Assembly: GCA_015680685.1 (NCBI GenBank) | Contig: MNCI01033651.1 | Location: 208,675-272,674 of the forward strand | DNA length: 64,000 bases | Reading direction: 5' to 3' | Origin: Gnetum montanum | Lineage: Eukaryota; Streptophyta; Gnetopsida; Gnetales; Gnetaceae | Shown: in pieces, positions 24,962-36,444 of the stretch | Layout of the letters: each line of letters begins with the position of its first letter | Position numbering within the stretch: position 1 is the stretch's first letter | The notes under the pieces: model-generated | Databases searched by the model: none | What the model was told of the DNA's origin: nothing | Seen by the model: the letters and a program-made list of their open reading frames with translations, nothing else | Translations under genes and position numbers: made by a program

Positions 24962-25354
24962 GGTACAAGGGGAAATGCAAAGGTTGCTAAATGCCAAAGG
25001 GAGAGAAATGGTTAACTCTGCTAACTAAAAAAAATGATCAAGCACAAAAACGTAGAAAAGATGGCTAAGTATAGAACTGCTAAAAAATGAATAAGTGTTA
25101 AAATGCAGAAAAATGACTATGTAAACTGCTAAAAATGGCTAACTTTGGGACTATGCTCAGAGCTAACTCCACTCCCTATGCTGGGGGCCAACTATGCTTT
25201 GCTAGGTGCCCAAAATTTGGCTAATTGTAAAATATATGCTCTAGTGGTTGTCAAACAGGGTTCCAAGGGAACCAATGATGGGAACTAATCTACACAAGGG
25301 TGCAAAGAGCACACAAGGCAACAACTAAGGCAGACAGCAGAAGGAAATGATGCA
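24962..25354 (-). other. TatC 5' leader
   Basis: Non-coding stretch between PBS and gag start. It carries a few ACTATGCT words near 25150-25195. No other element was recognised. Confidence 0.6.
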
Positions 25355-25373
25355 GGCCCTCCTTCTAGCACCA
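25355..25373 (-). other. TatC primer-binding-site candidate
   Basis: On the minus strand TGGTGCTAGAAGGAGGGCC starts six bases inside the 5' LTR. TatD has TGGCACTAGAAGGAGGGCC at the same place. TGG is expected to pair with a tRNA CCA end. I could not assign the tRNA. Confidence 0.7.
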
Positions 25374-25379
25374 AAAAAC

Positions 25380-27108
25380 TATACTGACTAAAAACATCAA
25401 AGGCTAGAATGGTACACCAAAAGGATCGTAGTGGTATAGCTTTGACCATGAGGGCCTGCTGGAAACGGAGGTGGGGTGCCAAAAATGGTCTTGTCAATCA
25501 AACTAGGACTTATAGGATGTTATGCCAAAACGAATGCAAGGGGGTCTGCATGATGTTTGCAACATCCACAATGTCAACTAGGGTGAGCGTAGTTGAGGTT
25601 TCTAGTATAAAATGAGGGTGCAAATCCATAAATATGTGTAGAAAAATAATGAAAAATGTGAGTAGAATGCTAAAATGCAAGTAAAAATGCCAAGAAATGC
25701 ACAATGTGAGCAAGAGAGAAATTGGCACCACCCCAAATAGGGGAAGCATAGTTAACTACAAAAAAATGATGAGGAGGTACGCGGTGTACAGACAAGCATA
25801 GTAGGCAACATAGTCATAGTCTTAGGGTGTCTAGGCTACAATGACTGACATCTACCATGAAGTCTGGGCCTACTGAATTAGCTGTCACGGTGTCCTATAG
25901 GCTGCAGTGGTCTCGATATGCTAGGCAGTGTACAATGATGCTACGGTGGTATGCAACGGTGTCTACCAAATGCCAAGTGCACTCAGATGCAAAGATGCCA
26001 AGAATGCCAATGCTCAAATTTGCCAATCTTGCTTTAGATTTTCTAACACCTAGAACGTGGAACGTTGGGGTATTTATATGCCTAGGGTTGCCATGAACTA
26101 CGGATTGAGTGCCACGTGGTAGAGGGGTAGTTGGGACTATGCTAGCCCCAACTACACTCCCACTGAAGCAAATGGTGTTCTACTGGTGTGCTCCAATGGA
26201 CCCTGTGAGACTATCAGACTATGACTACACTACCAAGACTACATGTGCAGATACTAAACAAACTGCAATGTACTTGAAAATAATGTAAAATAGTGCATTT
26301 TTGGAGACTACACTATCCACTCTCTCGAGTGGTGTTAAGCATAGGTAAAATTTGGGGGCAAATGAGGGGTGCAAAAGAAGTGCCAATTACTGATCTTGCT
26401 TGTAAAAAGAATGTTGGAGTTTAGATGAAGGCCAGTGCTGATTTCTGAAGGCTTCTAGAGGTAGCTCTACATGACTACGCTAACTACACTTTAGAACGTA
26501 GTCCAATAGTTAGAAAATTTTTTGCAAAATTGGTGTCCTTGTGCAGACTACACTGACTACGCTCTAAAGCATAGTCTTGGCAGTGTAAAGCATAGTCTAG
26601 TAGTTAGAAATTTTGCCAACCTACTTTTTTCATCCCAAGGATGCTTGACAACTTCTGACTTGAAAATTAAGAAAATCTTAAAAATTAGCCATTAGTGCGT
26701 AAACTACATAGACTATGCTAATTACGCTTTGGAGCATAGTAGGGAGCATAGTCCAGTAGTTAGAAGATCTATCAAACCGTTTCTTCCATGCACACCAAAC
26801 TTGATAGCTTTTGATTTCACATAGGTACACTTACAAAGATAGCCATTAGTGTGCTAACTATGCTCTAGAGCATAGTCCCGGTAGAGAGAGTGTAGTCCCA
26901 CCCTTAGAAAATTTTGCATCTACTGTTAACACTTAGAAAAATTTTGCAAATCTAGACTGTTTGTGTCAACTATGCTGACTATGCTTTGAAGCGTAGTCCC
27001 AATAGTGGGAAGCGTACCCTCAACACTTAGAAAAAAAATGTTGCCAAGTTTTAACACTTAGACAAATTTGCAGTTGAGACTCAAGAGCCCAAATTTGGTG
27101 GTGTTTCA
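25380..27108 (-). repeat. TatC 5' LTR
   Basis: 1,729 bp; on the minus strand TGAAACACCACC (27108) to AGTCAGTATA (25380; the partner ends CACTACA). It is colinear with 8841-10570. It is dense in ACTACGCT/ACTATGCT/ACTACACT words and their complements between 26140 and 27020. Confidence 0.95.
26071..26078 (-). promoter_or_regulatory. TATA box of TatC 5' LTR
   Basis: On the minus strand CATATAAATACCCC. It is the likely promoter of the TatC genomic RNA. Confidence 0.7.
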
Positions 27109-27113
27109 AACTT
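27109..27113. repeat. TatC target-site duplication, right copy (AACTT)
   Basis: Identical to 8836-8840. The host sequence, an antisense-gene exon of TatB, resumes at 27114. Confidence 0.95.
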
Positions 27114-29488
27114 GCAGAGCACTAACAATACATTGCTAGTTGTTCATTGCATTAACACGTTGTTTCAGAACCCTTCTAGTACTATCTACCACGTGGAAGG
27201 GTAAATGTTGCCTTAGATTTTCCTTTTTTTCTCTTATCTTATTAGTTATTAGGCTATTTTGCTTTAATGGTTTTCTTTGCTTAAATTGATATATTTGTAG
27301 GTAAAGGGTGAATGACAAAGGGTTTATCAAAAGTGACCAACTTCTATCTTTGGCCTAAAAAACTTTGGGAGTTCTTGTCAAAGGCCCCATGGTGAGGCTC
27401 GCCATGGTGGAACAACTCAAAGGTGACTTGGGCAAGTATACCATGTGTTATTCCATGACTTATGAAAGGTACGTAGCTAATGGGATAGCACATGATTGGT
27501 GGGGTAAATCAAATATTTCATGCGGTCCCCAAACCACCTTCTTCTAGCAAGAAAAGTAAGAATTTCTATTTTTTCTAGTACATTCTATTTTCTCTGCTAG
27601 GTCAACATTTTCATGGCTACATAGTTATGGGTTATTTAGGCTTTAAGCGTTTAAATGGTTTTGTTGATATGATTGTAGATTTGGTTTTAACTAGTCCTAC
27701 TTGTTATATTTTGGTTTTATGCAACATGTCTATGCATAAGCTAATGAGCCTTTTGTTGTATTGTAGGGGGGCTACCTCCTCCTCGACCATCACATTAATC
27801 ATTTTAGGATGTTTAGAGGAGACTCTTATCCTTAAGTATGGTAAGGTGGATTTAGCACAGTAGTGGTTGGCCAGTAGGATGCCTAGAAACATAAAAGAAA
27901 ACATCACTTATGCAATTTTGCTTGACCTTTTCATGGCCCCTAGCCCAACCATACCTACTCTCAGGATGATGAACATCATTGAATCCTTTGATAAAGGAGT
28001 GAAGAAGTTCATAACTCAAGTTCATGATGTGCCTATCACCCTAGCCATCAATGAGCCCACCTTCAGTGACCTCTTTGGCATTCCTCGTGAGGGTCTAAAG
28101 ATCATCACTAAGTAGCTAAAGAGGTGGACCACTGAGAGAAGGTACAAGAGTGGCTAGACACTCATCATGGCCACAAGGGATTCTCTCTTAACCAATTCAC
28201 AGTTGGAGAGCCTATCCCTTGTTCTGATCCTAGGCATTCCCTAAGTTGTTGTCATAGGGCAAGATCATGGATTTTGAGCAAGCATGAACCATGAAGAAGG
28301 TCCTTTTAGAGGATGCTTGCTTTAACCAGGCTTTTCATTTGGCTTTCAAGGTATGTGGGGAGATCCTTAAACTCTAGGATAACCTCACAATGAAATTCCA
28401 CATGCATTATGCATTTTTCATAGCATATCTATGGAGGTTTGCAAAGTTCCTAGTGGTGAGGAAGGATGGAAAATGGGTAAGCCAAAATTCATTCTAACTC
28501 TCCAAGCCTTGGGTGAAGAATGTTTTTTCCATCATGCAGGCTTAGAACCAACCAAAGGATGTTAGGGAGTTGTTATCTATTACCACTATAGGACTTAGTA
28601 GTAGGCATTGTGCTTACCCTAACAACATGGGGGTTGAGCCCTAGGTTAAGTGAGAAAGTGTTGAAAAGGTCAATACATTGCATGCTAAAGCTGAAGGTAC
28701 AACTAGAGCCAAAATTTATGAAAGAAATTTATGGAGGACCAAGTGGCCAACAAGAGTTCCTTGTGAACTAAAGAGATCAAATGGGTAAGGTACTAGAATG
28801 CCATCCATGGCAAGGTTGCCTTTGCCAAAGAGGTTGCTGAGCAGAAACTTCAGATGGACCTACTAGTGCATAAGGCCAAGGAGTGGCAAGACTACTGTGC
28901 ATGGATTCTTAAGTGAGATCGTGCACAAAGAGACCACAAAAAAAGTATAAGGCTAAACATGAAGCCTATCTTAAGTGATTAAAGGATGAGTCTGCCAAAC
29001 AATGCAAGTTAGAGTTTTTCATGAAGGTCATTCAAGCAAAGAGTACTTTTAAGTTATTTGAAAGCTCTTTAATAGTGGTTGATTTCTTATCTCACTAGGT
29101 CACTACTACTTTTGAGGAGGTGACTACCACTACATTTTCATGGGAGCCACCTCCATGAACCAAAATCAATGAGAGCAACATCCTAATGGGTGTAAATCTT
29201 GGGAATGTGCACTAGGCCCACATGACTGAGGGCCAAATCATCCATCATTTAGAGGTTGATCTTTGAAGCCTTCCCCCTAGAATATGTTGCTACAGAGCCC
29301 TCTTAGATTTGGTTATTATTTCATTTCATCATGTTTTAATTTGGTTTAAGTTATCATTCATAATTTGGCTTCACATTTTGTTGATTACTGATCAAACTTA
29401 TGTTATTGTGTCACAGGTACCAAGTGATGCTAGTAGCCCTAGTGCTGAACATGGAAGTGCTCCTCAACCACCTCCAGAAATCCCTTAG
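27114..29488 (+). pseudogene. TatB antisense gene, 3' part
   Basis: Continues the exon broken at 8840; GTTTCAGAACCC at about 27163 aligns with TatC GTTCCAGAACCC (18722). Recognisable landmarks are donor AAGG|GTAAAT near 27200, acceptor ATTTGTAG near 27300, acceptor TTGTTGTATTGTAG near 27766 (the counterpart of 19214), and acceptor TCACAG at 29416 before a last exon of 72 bases. Protein segments include PMVRLAMVEQLKGDLGKYTM, FMAPSPTIPTLRMMNIIESF, TQVHDVPITLAINEPTFSDL and WTTERRYKSG, all with counterparts in TatC or TatD. The last exon (VPSDASSPSAEHG...PPPEIP) ends at TAG 29486-29488. Stops and shifts occur from about 28112 on. Its function is unknown. Confidence 0.72.
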
Positions 29489-30198
29489 TACCATCATTTG
29501 GTTATTGTCTTTGGTTATCTCTATTGTTTTATTTGTTGTTGCTGTCATTAGTGGCTAGAGTTAACTATGGTTGTTTGAAAGATGGTTTATTATTTTATGC
29601 ATAGTTTAAACCTTTGTCAAACTACGTGACAAACATTTGGACTATTATTATTTTTAAAAAATTTTAATTTCATTTATATCTTTTGATACTTAATTTTTTA
29701 TTCATGTTATATGTTATATGTTTTCATTCATGTTATAAGGCTACATTGATTAAATATGTAAAACGGCTAGAATGTAACCTAGGTTGTCAGCTAAATTGTA
29801 AACAGGTTATAAGATATTCGCTAACTTTAGGCCATGGAGGACTACACAATTTTGCCAATTTTAGGACATGATGGGTCCCACATTTTGCTAGTTTTAGGCC
29901 ATGGTGGACCCCATGTATTGGAAAGAAAATTTTTTATCATTTTTTACATTTTAAATTTTTTATGAATTTTTATGTTTTCAAGTTTTTATGCTATTTTTCA
30001 TGTTTTATGTTCTAAAATAAGAAGGTGCAAATTAAGGGCAAAATAAATCTTAAACTACAAGTAAAGTTAAATAATGTAAAACAAAGTAAAGCAAAAAAAG
30101 GTACATGCAAATAATGTTAAACTAGGCTAAGAGGACTATAGAAAAAGAAGGTTACATGGTTATAGGTGCAAGGGCAAGCAAATTGAAGGGGAAATACA
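29489..30198. other. Spacer between TatB antisense gene and protease, with minisatellite
   Basis: No gene. T-rich first half. Between 29810 and 29925 three units of CTAnTTTTAGGCCATGGnGGAC type repeat, the same minisatellite family as 22090-22310 and 40440-40780. On the minus strand the protease exon could end at AATTG|GTGTAT (30200/30199), in register with the TatC and TatD intron donors. Confidence 0.55.
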
Positions 30199-30199
30199 C

Positions 30200-33100
30200 C
30201 AATTATGCAATTTTTTTCTAATCTTTGAAAGATTAGGAAAGGTATATGGTCTACTTTACATAATCTTATATTCCCTATTTCCTTCACTAACCATGTTGAA
30301 GGGGAGCTCTTCCCATGGTGCATTCATGGACTCATTGTTGTCAGTTTTGGCCTCTCTTTTGCTATCAAAATTCTAAATTTCATGGTTAATAGTAGGAGTT
30401 TCTTTCTAAAACTCCACTTTAGATCCTTGTTCTATGTCAACATTGTTGACTGCCAAAGGAACTACATTCATACCATGGATGATTATTTCACCTCCCTCAT
30501 AAGGTAGGTGAATTTCTTGGTGGATGGATGAGGAAATAGCTCATTATTGAGCTAGCCAAGGCCTCCCTAGGATGAGATTGAATCCTAGTGTCTCTTTCAC
30601 CATTAAAAAGTTGGTTGTTGTGGGAAATTGTTCCCTATCACAAGGTCTAAAGAAATTGAGTCTTTTACGGTAACTTGAGATCCATTGAAGGATTCAAGGG
30701 TAGAAGTTTAATTGTATTGCATGTGTTTTGTTAAGCCTAAACATTTGACAATGGTATAGGATATTACATTAGCTATTGCTCCATCATCAACATCATCCTA
30801 TACGCTTTGTATTATCCTACTCTTATGGTTATGAACAAGGGAGCTTTGGTTTTCTTGCCATCCTGGGGGTTGGTTTTGATCTCACTATCATGGAACACTA
30901 GTGTTGTTAACCTTGTTTCTTCTGTTGGTAAGGAAGGTACCATCACTGCATGGATGGACTCCTCACTAGCAAGGATGTCCTCACTAATGGGAATAGAAGT
31001 CAATATCTTTACTAGCACTTCATGGTGAGTAGTGAAGGTTATGACCAGTCATACAAGCTAAGGGATATGTTCTTTTATCTTAAAGACTATTTAACCTACT
31101 CCATGGCATTGAGGAAGTCCTTATCGTTGGTTGTTAACTTCTCATTCTTATTGTTCTAAGCTTTCTCCATGTAGCCTAGGCTGTGAACTTCATCTTTCAA
31201 TTATTATGACTTGCCCTTTTTTCCCTTCCCTTGTTCTTTGGGATCCTCCTATGGTTAATTGGTTAAAGCAGCCTAAGCATTAGAGATCATTGGGATAGAT
31301 AAGATAGGAGTGGGCTTCAGTGGACCAACTTCCTTCCATACTTTGGCCTATTTGTTGTCTTTGTTTTTAGGCTTTGGCATGGGATTCTTGCATTGTTTAC
31401 TTGGTGATTTTTTGTTGTCATTGTTTGGTTGGAAAGAAGCCATTATATTAGCCACTACAAGAGGCATTGTTCGATTGTAACAGTTGGGTTGGTTTCAATG
31501 AGAGGGGGCACCCTGATGGTATCCTTACAATAAAAGGGAACCTTAAACTAGAAGAAGTTGAAGGATCCTATCATTACAAGAAGGTATCCAAATCACAAAT
31601 GGCTCCCATGCAGGTCTAGAGTTGTTGGTCACATTGAATGTTTCTATAGTGTATAGGCTATTATTGGTATTCAATGGGTCCTTGTAGACCTACATGGATT
31701 ATTTTTTTGGTCTAGCTAGGTTAGAGGCATCAAGGACTAACTCCTCGTTATCTATCATCTTCTACAAGTCATCCTTGAGGGCCAAGCAAAAATCAATGTC
31801 ATGACCTAGCAGTTGATGATAGTGATAAAATTGGTTAAGTTTAAAGGACTTAGACATCAATGGGTCATCCTTGGTTGCAACAGTGGGGTTCTTAGCAATT
31901 TTACATAGTCTATCATGTCTCTTGTGAGCATTCTCGGTCATTTGTTTATATTGTATTCTCCCACTCTTTAGCACCTAGTCAAGGAATTCATATGGTGTTA
32001 ATGGTAGCCTAGTGTACTTAAAATAGTCTTTTCATTTGAAATTGGGCCTTGTGTTACCCAATGTAGAGGCCCTAGATGTCAACAATTGATTATTCGTTGT
32101 GGGGGCCTTAGGTTAATTTGTTTTAGGCCCTTGTGTTGTGTTGTTATTTTTGGCCATGAATACATTGTTTTACCTGGCCTTCTCCTTATCTTTTTGACTG
32201 TGTTAATTCTTATATGTCACATAGGTAGGGTCATGGCTAGCCTTTACAACATCCTCTATGTTCTTTATTTGAGAAAAGGCCTGGCTAAGTGACTGTAGTT
32301 CTAGGTAGTAGAGTTTGGACTTAATGAAATCATTAACCACCTCCTTGAATATGGCAAGAAGATGGGTTTTAGCTATTGGTTCAAGAATCTCGTTAAAAAG
32401 AGCATTCCATCATTGTATAAATTTTTGAATGGGCTATAGGGGTCCCTACTTGACCTTCATTAGTTGGTCAAGAGTCATATTGAGTTTCAAGTTATACTTG
32501 AAATGGTTAACAAAGTGCGATATTAAGTCCTCAAGCAAGGATATGAATCCTCTTAGTAGTGCACAGTACCAATCCAAAGCCTTCCTTGTTAGGGATACAT
32601 GGAATATTTGCGTTATAGTATGTTCCTAGGCTTGCAACAATAAACACTCAGAATGAAATGTAATAAGATGTGCATTAGGGTCACCTCTATCATTTTACTT
32701 GGTGAATTGAAGTATAGGAATGCCCAATGAAAGAGTTATCTATGGGATAGTAGGATTGATTGGATCATCTTGATAGAAGTTCATGATCTTCATCATCTAG
32801 GTTGTGGAGGTCTTAAGCTTCTATAATACTTTTGTAAGATCCTAGATCATTTGAAATGCTTAATCCAAGCCTTGGGACATCCCAGAAGGTTGTGGCATCT
32901 ATACAAATGGCTATGGTGTGAGTTGAGAGGCTTGTTGCCTCATGATGGGTTGTGGCATAGAAAGAAGAGGCTAGGTGATCATGTTTGTAGGGGGCAAATA
33001 GTGAGAAGGATGTTGAAGCAGGTACTTGGGGAACAAAAGGTATCTATGATCCTTGGATTATTTGGGATCCCACTATGGCACCTACTATCATAAAGAAGGG

Positions 33101-33733
33101 ATGAGTGGTGGTGATAACCATTGGTGATGGCTGAGATGATCATGGTTGTATGGCAAACAACATGGATGAGAAAATGGATGTGGTTTGGGGTACCAATTGC
33201 ACTTGATGCATCACTACAATGGGTTCCAACCCAAACATGGTTGGATAGATAGGCAACAAAGGTTAAGGAACTTGCCCTATGGAGAAGGCAGGAGAAACCA
33301 AGGTGGGCATAGTGGCCTAGGGAGCCAATTGTTCAAATAGGCTCACTAAGACATTGTCTAGTTCAAGCTCTACCTCAAACTCATCCTACTCTTCATGTTG
33401 ATCCTTAGAGCTTGACTCCCCATCTTGCTCATCCATCTCAATTAGATGAGATAGAATGCATGTATGGGCATTAGACAGTGGCATCTTGTCATATGAGGAA
33501 GAAATGTATTCCTTCCCATTATGATGAATAAGTTCATATTCATGTTTGAACTTCACCTCTACCCATGGGATGAGCAGGCTTGCCTAGATCTTGGCACAGA
33601 TGAAATTATAATAAGTTTCATCAATGACTACAAAATTTAGGCTATGCCCTCTTAGCCTACGAAACTGTCTATGTTCAGCCATCACAGGATCTTTAGGGCC
33701 ATAGACCCTCATAGTATTTTGGTTAGATGCCAT
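30200..33733 (-). pseudogene. gag-pr: TatB gag-protease
   Basis: The start ATG at 33733-33731 opens MASNQNTMRVYGPKDPVMAE. An acidic segment and a Pro-rich linker follow, then a capsid-like part. A zinc-knuckle-like segment at about 31830-31765 reads YHYHQLLGHDIDFCLALK, with the first Cys replaced by Tyr. The protease has VDDGAIANVI near 30760, an intact D-D-G-A catalytic signature, and FNLILGRPWLAQ followed by a stop. Compared with TatC and TatD the protease site is better preserved, but several stops remain. The product would be the particle protein and its maturation protease. TatB has no RT of its own in view. Confidence 0.82.
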
Positions 33734-33789
33734 ATTGGTTAGGTTGAGGGACAATAAAATTACCTAGTTGAAAGACATTCTTACTTGTT

Positions 33790-34348
33790 TTTAAATTAGT
33801 TTAATAAATTTTATAATTAGTTTTTTTTTAAATTAAAATTCCAACAAGTCGAACTATTTAAGGTACAAAGAATTTATGGTTCAAAATGATGTAAACTGCA
33901 ACTACAAGAGTGATGTAGGTTGCAGTGGCATTGATGTGCACTACACTTGGAAAAACCTGAATGTTGTAGATGTGTTGGAAGTATCAACTACATTGGCTTC
34001 ACTAGTAGGATCTACGCTAGGGGTGGAGAGGAAATGGTTGCCTTGTTTAGCCAAACTACGCTGGTGAAACCTCCTCTTGGAAAAGATGCATAGATTCTAG
34101 AAAAGTAAATGCAAAATATTGGTTTTCCTAGTACTAGGTTAGGATGTTGGAGAGGACTATTATGGCCTTCCAACCCAAATTTCACAGTAGCAAGTTTTAT
34201 ATGGGTATGCAGTAAATTATTGTATTGCCTAGCCAACTACACTAGGGTAAGATGAGAATATCTTCCTCAAAAAGGGGTATGTTGGTTTTGAAAAATTAAA
34301 GCCAAAATATTTTGGATTTCCGAATGACTACGTTGAAGTCTTGGGAGT
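33790..34348 (-). repeat. TatB 5' LTR, inner part (left of TatD)
   Basis: Non-coding sequence between gag and the TatD insertion, with LTR-style words (ACTACGCT at 34055, ACTACACT, ACTACGTT). It is assigned to the 5' LTR because 53042-54830 on the other side of TatD is LTR. The exact inner boundary and a PBS could not be found, so 33790 is only approximate. The left LTR in this window does not reach this part, so the assignment cannot be checked by alignment here. Confidence 0.5.
34344..34348. repeat. TatD target-site duplication, left copy (GGAGT)
   Basis: GGAGT precedes the LTR start TGAAACACC. The right copy at 53037-53041 is GAAGT, one transition different. Confidence 0.75.
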
Positions 34349-36022
34349 TGAAACACCACCAAATCTAAACTATGGCATTCTAACTACAAATTTTGGCTAA
34401 GTGCTGAAACTATGTTCTCCCCCAGATGGGAGTGTAGTCAGCCTCTCATGGAGAGTGTACTTAGTAGGAAGGCTAGTTTATACAATTATTTTTCTAAGTG
34501 CTAAGACTACACTCTCCCCTAGATGGGAGTGTAGTCAGCCTCTCATAGAGAGCGTAGTTAGCCTCTCGTGGAAAGTGTAGTCAATAGGAAGCAAGTTTTC
34601 ACTAAGTCCTGGGACTATGCTCTTCCCCAACCTGGAGCATAGTCAATCTCCAGTGAAGAGTGTAGTCAGAAAAAATCCATTTTTCCTTAGATTTCACTAA
34701 TAGTGGGACTATGCTCTCCCCTAATTGGGAATGTAGTTAGCCTCCCATGGAGAGCATAGTCAGCACATGACCTTTTTTTTCAATTTTTTTCCTAAGTGTG
34801 GGACTACGCTTTCCCCTAGTCTAGAGCGTAGTAAAGATTAGTCAGCAAGAATAGTCTCCAGGGGCCTCCACAGCATAGCAACGCCACTCAGCTCAGCTCC
34901 AACTCATCTTCAGAAAGCATAATTAGCAAAATGCTTCTTTTTATATAACCTTTTTGGCCCCAAAGTTGTAACTACACTTGATCCCACACAAGAGCGTGGA
35001 GAGTGTAGTCCCAAAGCATAGTCTCCAAGTGTCATTTTTTTAGGTATCTTCTGGCCCTCTTAGCACATACACATGTAGTTGGCAGCATAGTCACAATCTC
35101 ATAATCTCACAAAGTCTAACAAAGCATAGCAAAGCACAATACCTCTAGCCCCATCGGTACACCACATGAATAGTGACTACGCTGAGCGTAGTCCCAACCA
35201 TCCCTACACCACATGGCAATCATCCTGCATTTCACACTAACCATAAACCTATAAATACCCATGCCCTCAACATTTTCAGGATTGGCAAATTTAAGGGTTG
35301 ACTCATTTTTGGTGTTGAAAAATCTAACGAGCACTTGGTAGAAAACCAAAGGCACATTAGCAAGCCAACGAAGAGATGAAGTTGCAAACCATCGTAGACA
35401 CCCGCAACCTACTAGAACACTGCAGCCAATGGCACACCATGGCGACCAACCTGGCAGACATAGACACCTTGGCAAAATGCCAGTCCTCGCAGCCAAACAT
35501 CCTTGAGACTATGACTATGCTATCCATTGCACCTATTATACACCATGTACCTTTAATCCCTTTTGGTGTTAACTACACTCAACCTCATTTGGTGTGGTGT
35601 TCCAGTTCTCTCTCTCTTTCTTTGCATTTTTCACACTTTACTTGCATTTTTTGCTATTTTACCACATAGATGCATTCAAAACTATGATCGAGTGATAGTC
35701 TACAAGTGTTGACATCGCCCACCTCACCAAAAATTTTGACTATACTCATCCCCCTTCAAGCACCTGTGACTATGCTTGAAATTTTTGATACTATAAACAC
35801 CATTAACACTACAAATACTATCTTCACTCTCAACACCATTTTGCATCAGCACTACAGCTAACCACACTGCATCCCCATTGCTTCTAGTAAGTCCCTGTTC
35901 AATTGACCAGACTATTTAGGGCATCCTGTCTCTGCCTCCAGCAGGCCCTTGTGTAGATTCAGGATTAGGTTGTGCACCCATGGACCTTGGTGTTCCAGCC
36001 ATTGATGTTTTTAGTCATCACA
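34349..36022 (+). repeat. TatD 5' LTR
   Basis: 1,674 bp, TGAAACACCACC to ATCATCACA, colinear with 51341-53036. The first ~700 bases hold many paired words such as GACTACACTC...GAGTGTAGTC (34505-34536) and GACTATGCTC...GAGCATAGTC (34613-34644), each able to form a hairpin. Confidence 0.95.
35250..35257 (+). promoter_or_regulatory. TATA box of TatD 5' LTR
   Basis: CCTATAAATACCC, conserved in the 3' LTR (52254-52261) and in TatC. Confidence 0.75.
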
Positions 36023-36027
36023 ATATC

Positions 36028-36046
36028 TGGCACTAGAAGGAGGGCC
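36028..36046 (+). other. TatD primer-binding-site candidate
   Basis: TGGCACTAGAAGGAGGGCC starts five bases after the LTR end. It matches the TatC site at 17 of 19 positions, the two differences being C/T and A/G. Confidence 0.7.
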
Positions 36047-36444
36047 GAACCATTTTCCGTTTCAAACTCTGTTGTGGTTATCTTACATGCTCTCTACACC
36101 ACAATTGCTAGCTTTGGGCCAACATAGACTGTAACACCCCTGTGGACCTACTATGCACACAGCAGTAGCTAGATCTTAGGCTAGTGCAAGTGTTGTCTAC
36201 TAACTAGTTAGTGTAGATTGGACCCTGTAGTTAGTTCCCCCAGAACCCGACGTAGTAACCCAAAGCACACATATCCACTATCTACCAAATTCTTGACACT
36301 TTTAGTTGGAACGTAGTCATCTCTAGCATAGAGAGCATAGTCAACTCTCCGGTATAAAAAGCATAATCAGCATAGTCAATGGTGTTAGCAGTATTTCACG
36401 ATCAACAACCCTTACAATCCCCTCATACAACTTGATCTACATCT
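36047..36444 (+). other. TatD 5' leader
   Basis: Non-coding between PBS and gag ATG. It carries AGCATAGTC words around 36320-36390. Nothing else was recognised. Confidence 0.6.

Larger units (their letters stand above)
8841..27108 (-). mobile_element. TatC: complete but decayed Tat-type LTR retrotransposon
   Basis: 18.3 kb with two ~1.73-kb LTRs, perfect TSD AACTT, PBS-like site, PPT, gag, protease, RT, RNase H, second RNase H and integrase, all on the minus strand. A 6.46-kb putative intron between protease and RT holds a gene on the plus strand. The insertion split an exon of the same gene in TatB: joining 8840 to 27114 restores alignment with the TatC copy at 18650-18770. LTRs differ by many transitions and a short indel near 8913, so the insertion is old, though younger than TatB. 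Confidence 0.95.

Noticed and set aside
35581-35640. CT-rich tract as a promoter element
   Set aside because: The pyrimidine run lies well downstream of the TATA box inside the LTR and has no further support.
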